A program made the translations under genes and the position numbers. A DNA stretch of 5,176 nucleotides from Actinomycetota bacterium (GTDB taxonomy: Bacteria; Actinomycetota; Thermoleophilia; Gaiellales; Gaiellaceae). Positions within the stretch are counted from its first letter, which is position 1. Each line of letters opens with the position of its first letter. The notes under the pieces were generated by a model. That model was given only the letters and a program-made list of their open reading frames with translations, searched no databases and was not told the DNA's origin. Positions 4,534-5,176 of the stretch are shown here, piece after piece. The stretch is taken from the NCBI GenBank assembly GCA_013821525.1, contig JACDGR010000263.1:1-5176 (forward strand), read 5' to 3'.

Positions 4534-5176
4534 TCGAAGTAGCGGACGGCTGCTTCGCCGACCGCCTTCGTGCCCGAGTACGCGATGGCGCCCTTGACCG
4601 CCCACCCCGCGACCGGCACGAGGTCGAGCAGCTCGCGGGCGACCGCGCGGAAGCCGAGACCGGCCCCGACGACGCCGAGCAGCTCCGCCGCACGGTTGCG
4701 GTCGATCTCCTGGCCGTAGGCGAGCGCGATGCGCAAGACGAGCCGCACCTGGTTGAGCGTCAGGACGGGCATGTCAACGCCGGGAACGAAGATCGCAGCC
4801 GAGACGATCGCGTTCCGCTTCGCGAAATGGGCGATCAGGCTCTTGCAGACGGCGGGCCGCAGGACGGGCAGGCGCGCAGCGAGCGACGTCCCGTTCTCAC
4901 CCAAGCCGCGCGCGAGCGCTGCGGCGATCTCCGCGACCGGGAAGCCACGCCCGGGCGGGACCCGGATCACGTCTGCGGGCAGCACGTACGGGACGAGCTC
5001 CGTGTCCGACAGCGCCACGATCGGGATGTGCGCACGCGAGGCCTTGCGGAGCACCGCTTCGTCAGGCGGACCGATCCAGACGAGCGCGGCTGCACCCTCG
5101 CTGCGATCCTCGACGACCGCGCCGGCCTCGCCGCCCGCCCGCAGCTCCTTCGCGAGGAGCGGCACCAGCTCGCGCG
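4521..5176 (-). CDS. DUF697-family protein, 5' end beyond the window
   Basis: The visible 218 residues are the C-terminal part of a protein that I place in the DUF697 (YcjF-like) group, whose members often accompany or are fused to small GTPases. The function is unknown. The first part (ALVWIGPPDEAVLRKASRAH, then PIVAL) looks like an alpha/beta segment with a buried strand. The rest is helical and hydrophobic: NAIVSAAIFVPGVDMPVLTL, then NQVRLVLRIALAYG, then LLGVVGAGLGFRAVARELL and VPVAGWAVKGAIAYSGTKAVG. The glycine-rich helices and the PGVDMP...LNQ..LV..IA pattern are what led to the family call. These helices may associate with the membrane. A GTG at 5165 is a possible start, but the frame is open to the window edge (RELVP before it) and no ribosome binding site can be judged, so I treat the gene as 5'-partial. 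It ends with TGA inside a duplicated element. Confidence 0.8.
   Translation of the reverse strand, partial: RELVPLLAKELRAGGEAGAVVEDRSEGAAALVWIGPPDEAVLRKASRAHIPIVALSDTELVPYVLPADVIRVPPGRGFPVAEIAAALARGLGENGTSLAARLPVLRPAVCKSLIAHFAKRNAIVSAAIFVPGVDMPVLTLNQVRLVLRIALAYGQEIDRNRAAELLGVVGAGLGFRAVARELLDLVPVAGWAVKGAIAYSGTKAVGEAAVRYFDARA

Noticed and set aside
4345..4605. Extending the small gene upstream to 4605
   Set aside because: The added sequence is Arg/Pro-rich, overlaps the DUF697 gene and runs through the repeats. The strong ribosome binding site points to the ATG at 4344.

Overview
This is a high-GC bacterial window in which every gene I can support lies on the minus strand. Transcription therefore runs from base 5176 down to base 1. 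The order in that direction is: a 5'-truncated DUF697-type protein (ends at 4521), a small unrecognised 68-residue gene (4344-4138), ribonuclease E/G (3991-1067), ribosomal protein L21 (949-410), ribosomal protein L27 (409-146), and the first 44 codons of the ribosome-associated GTPase Obg (134 into the window edge). The rne-rplU-rpmA-obg order is typical of Actinobacteria. The very high GC, the long Ala/Pro/Glu-rich extensions on RNase E and L21, and the DUF697 neighbour make me favour a deep-branching actinobacterium such as Thermoleophilia. That lineage call is an inference and cannot be proven from this window.

Region by region. 4521-5176 is the C-terminal part of a DUF697-family protein. 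4345-4520 is a non-coding spacer. It holds a partial tandem duplication that copies the last codons and stop of the DUF697 gene, several hairpin-capable arms, and alternating GC tracts. 4138-4344 is a small gene with a near-perfect Shine-Dalgarno sequence. 3992-4137 is the rne leader, with two weak hairpins and a good ribosome binding site in front of a TTG start. 1067-3991 is RNase E/G: a canonical catalytic core and zinc-link, then a small domain and a TRAM-like domain, embedded in disordered arms that carry the same basic RGG-like motif three times. 950-1066 separates rne from rplU and holds a plausible promoter. 1-949 is the tightly packed rplU-rpmA-obg operon, where rplU and rpmA abut directly.

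Together these genes serve RNA turnover (RNase E/G) and 50S subunit assembly (L21, L27, Obg). The window is mainly conserved housekeeping DNA, and I do not see a defence system, mobile element, CRISPR array or RNA gene. The features most worth a second look are the L21 C-terminal extension, the repeated basic motifs and conserved-looking terminal peptide of RNase E, the 68-residue gene, and the gene-end duplication at 4446-4533.
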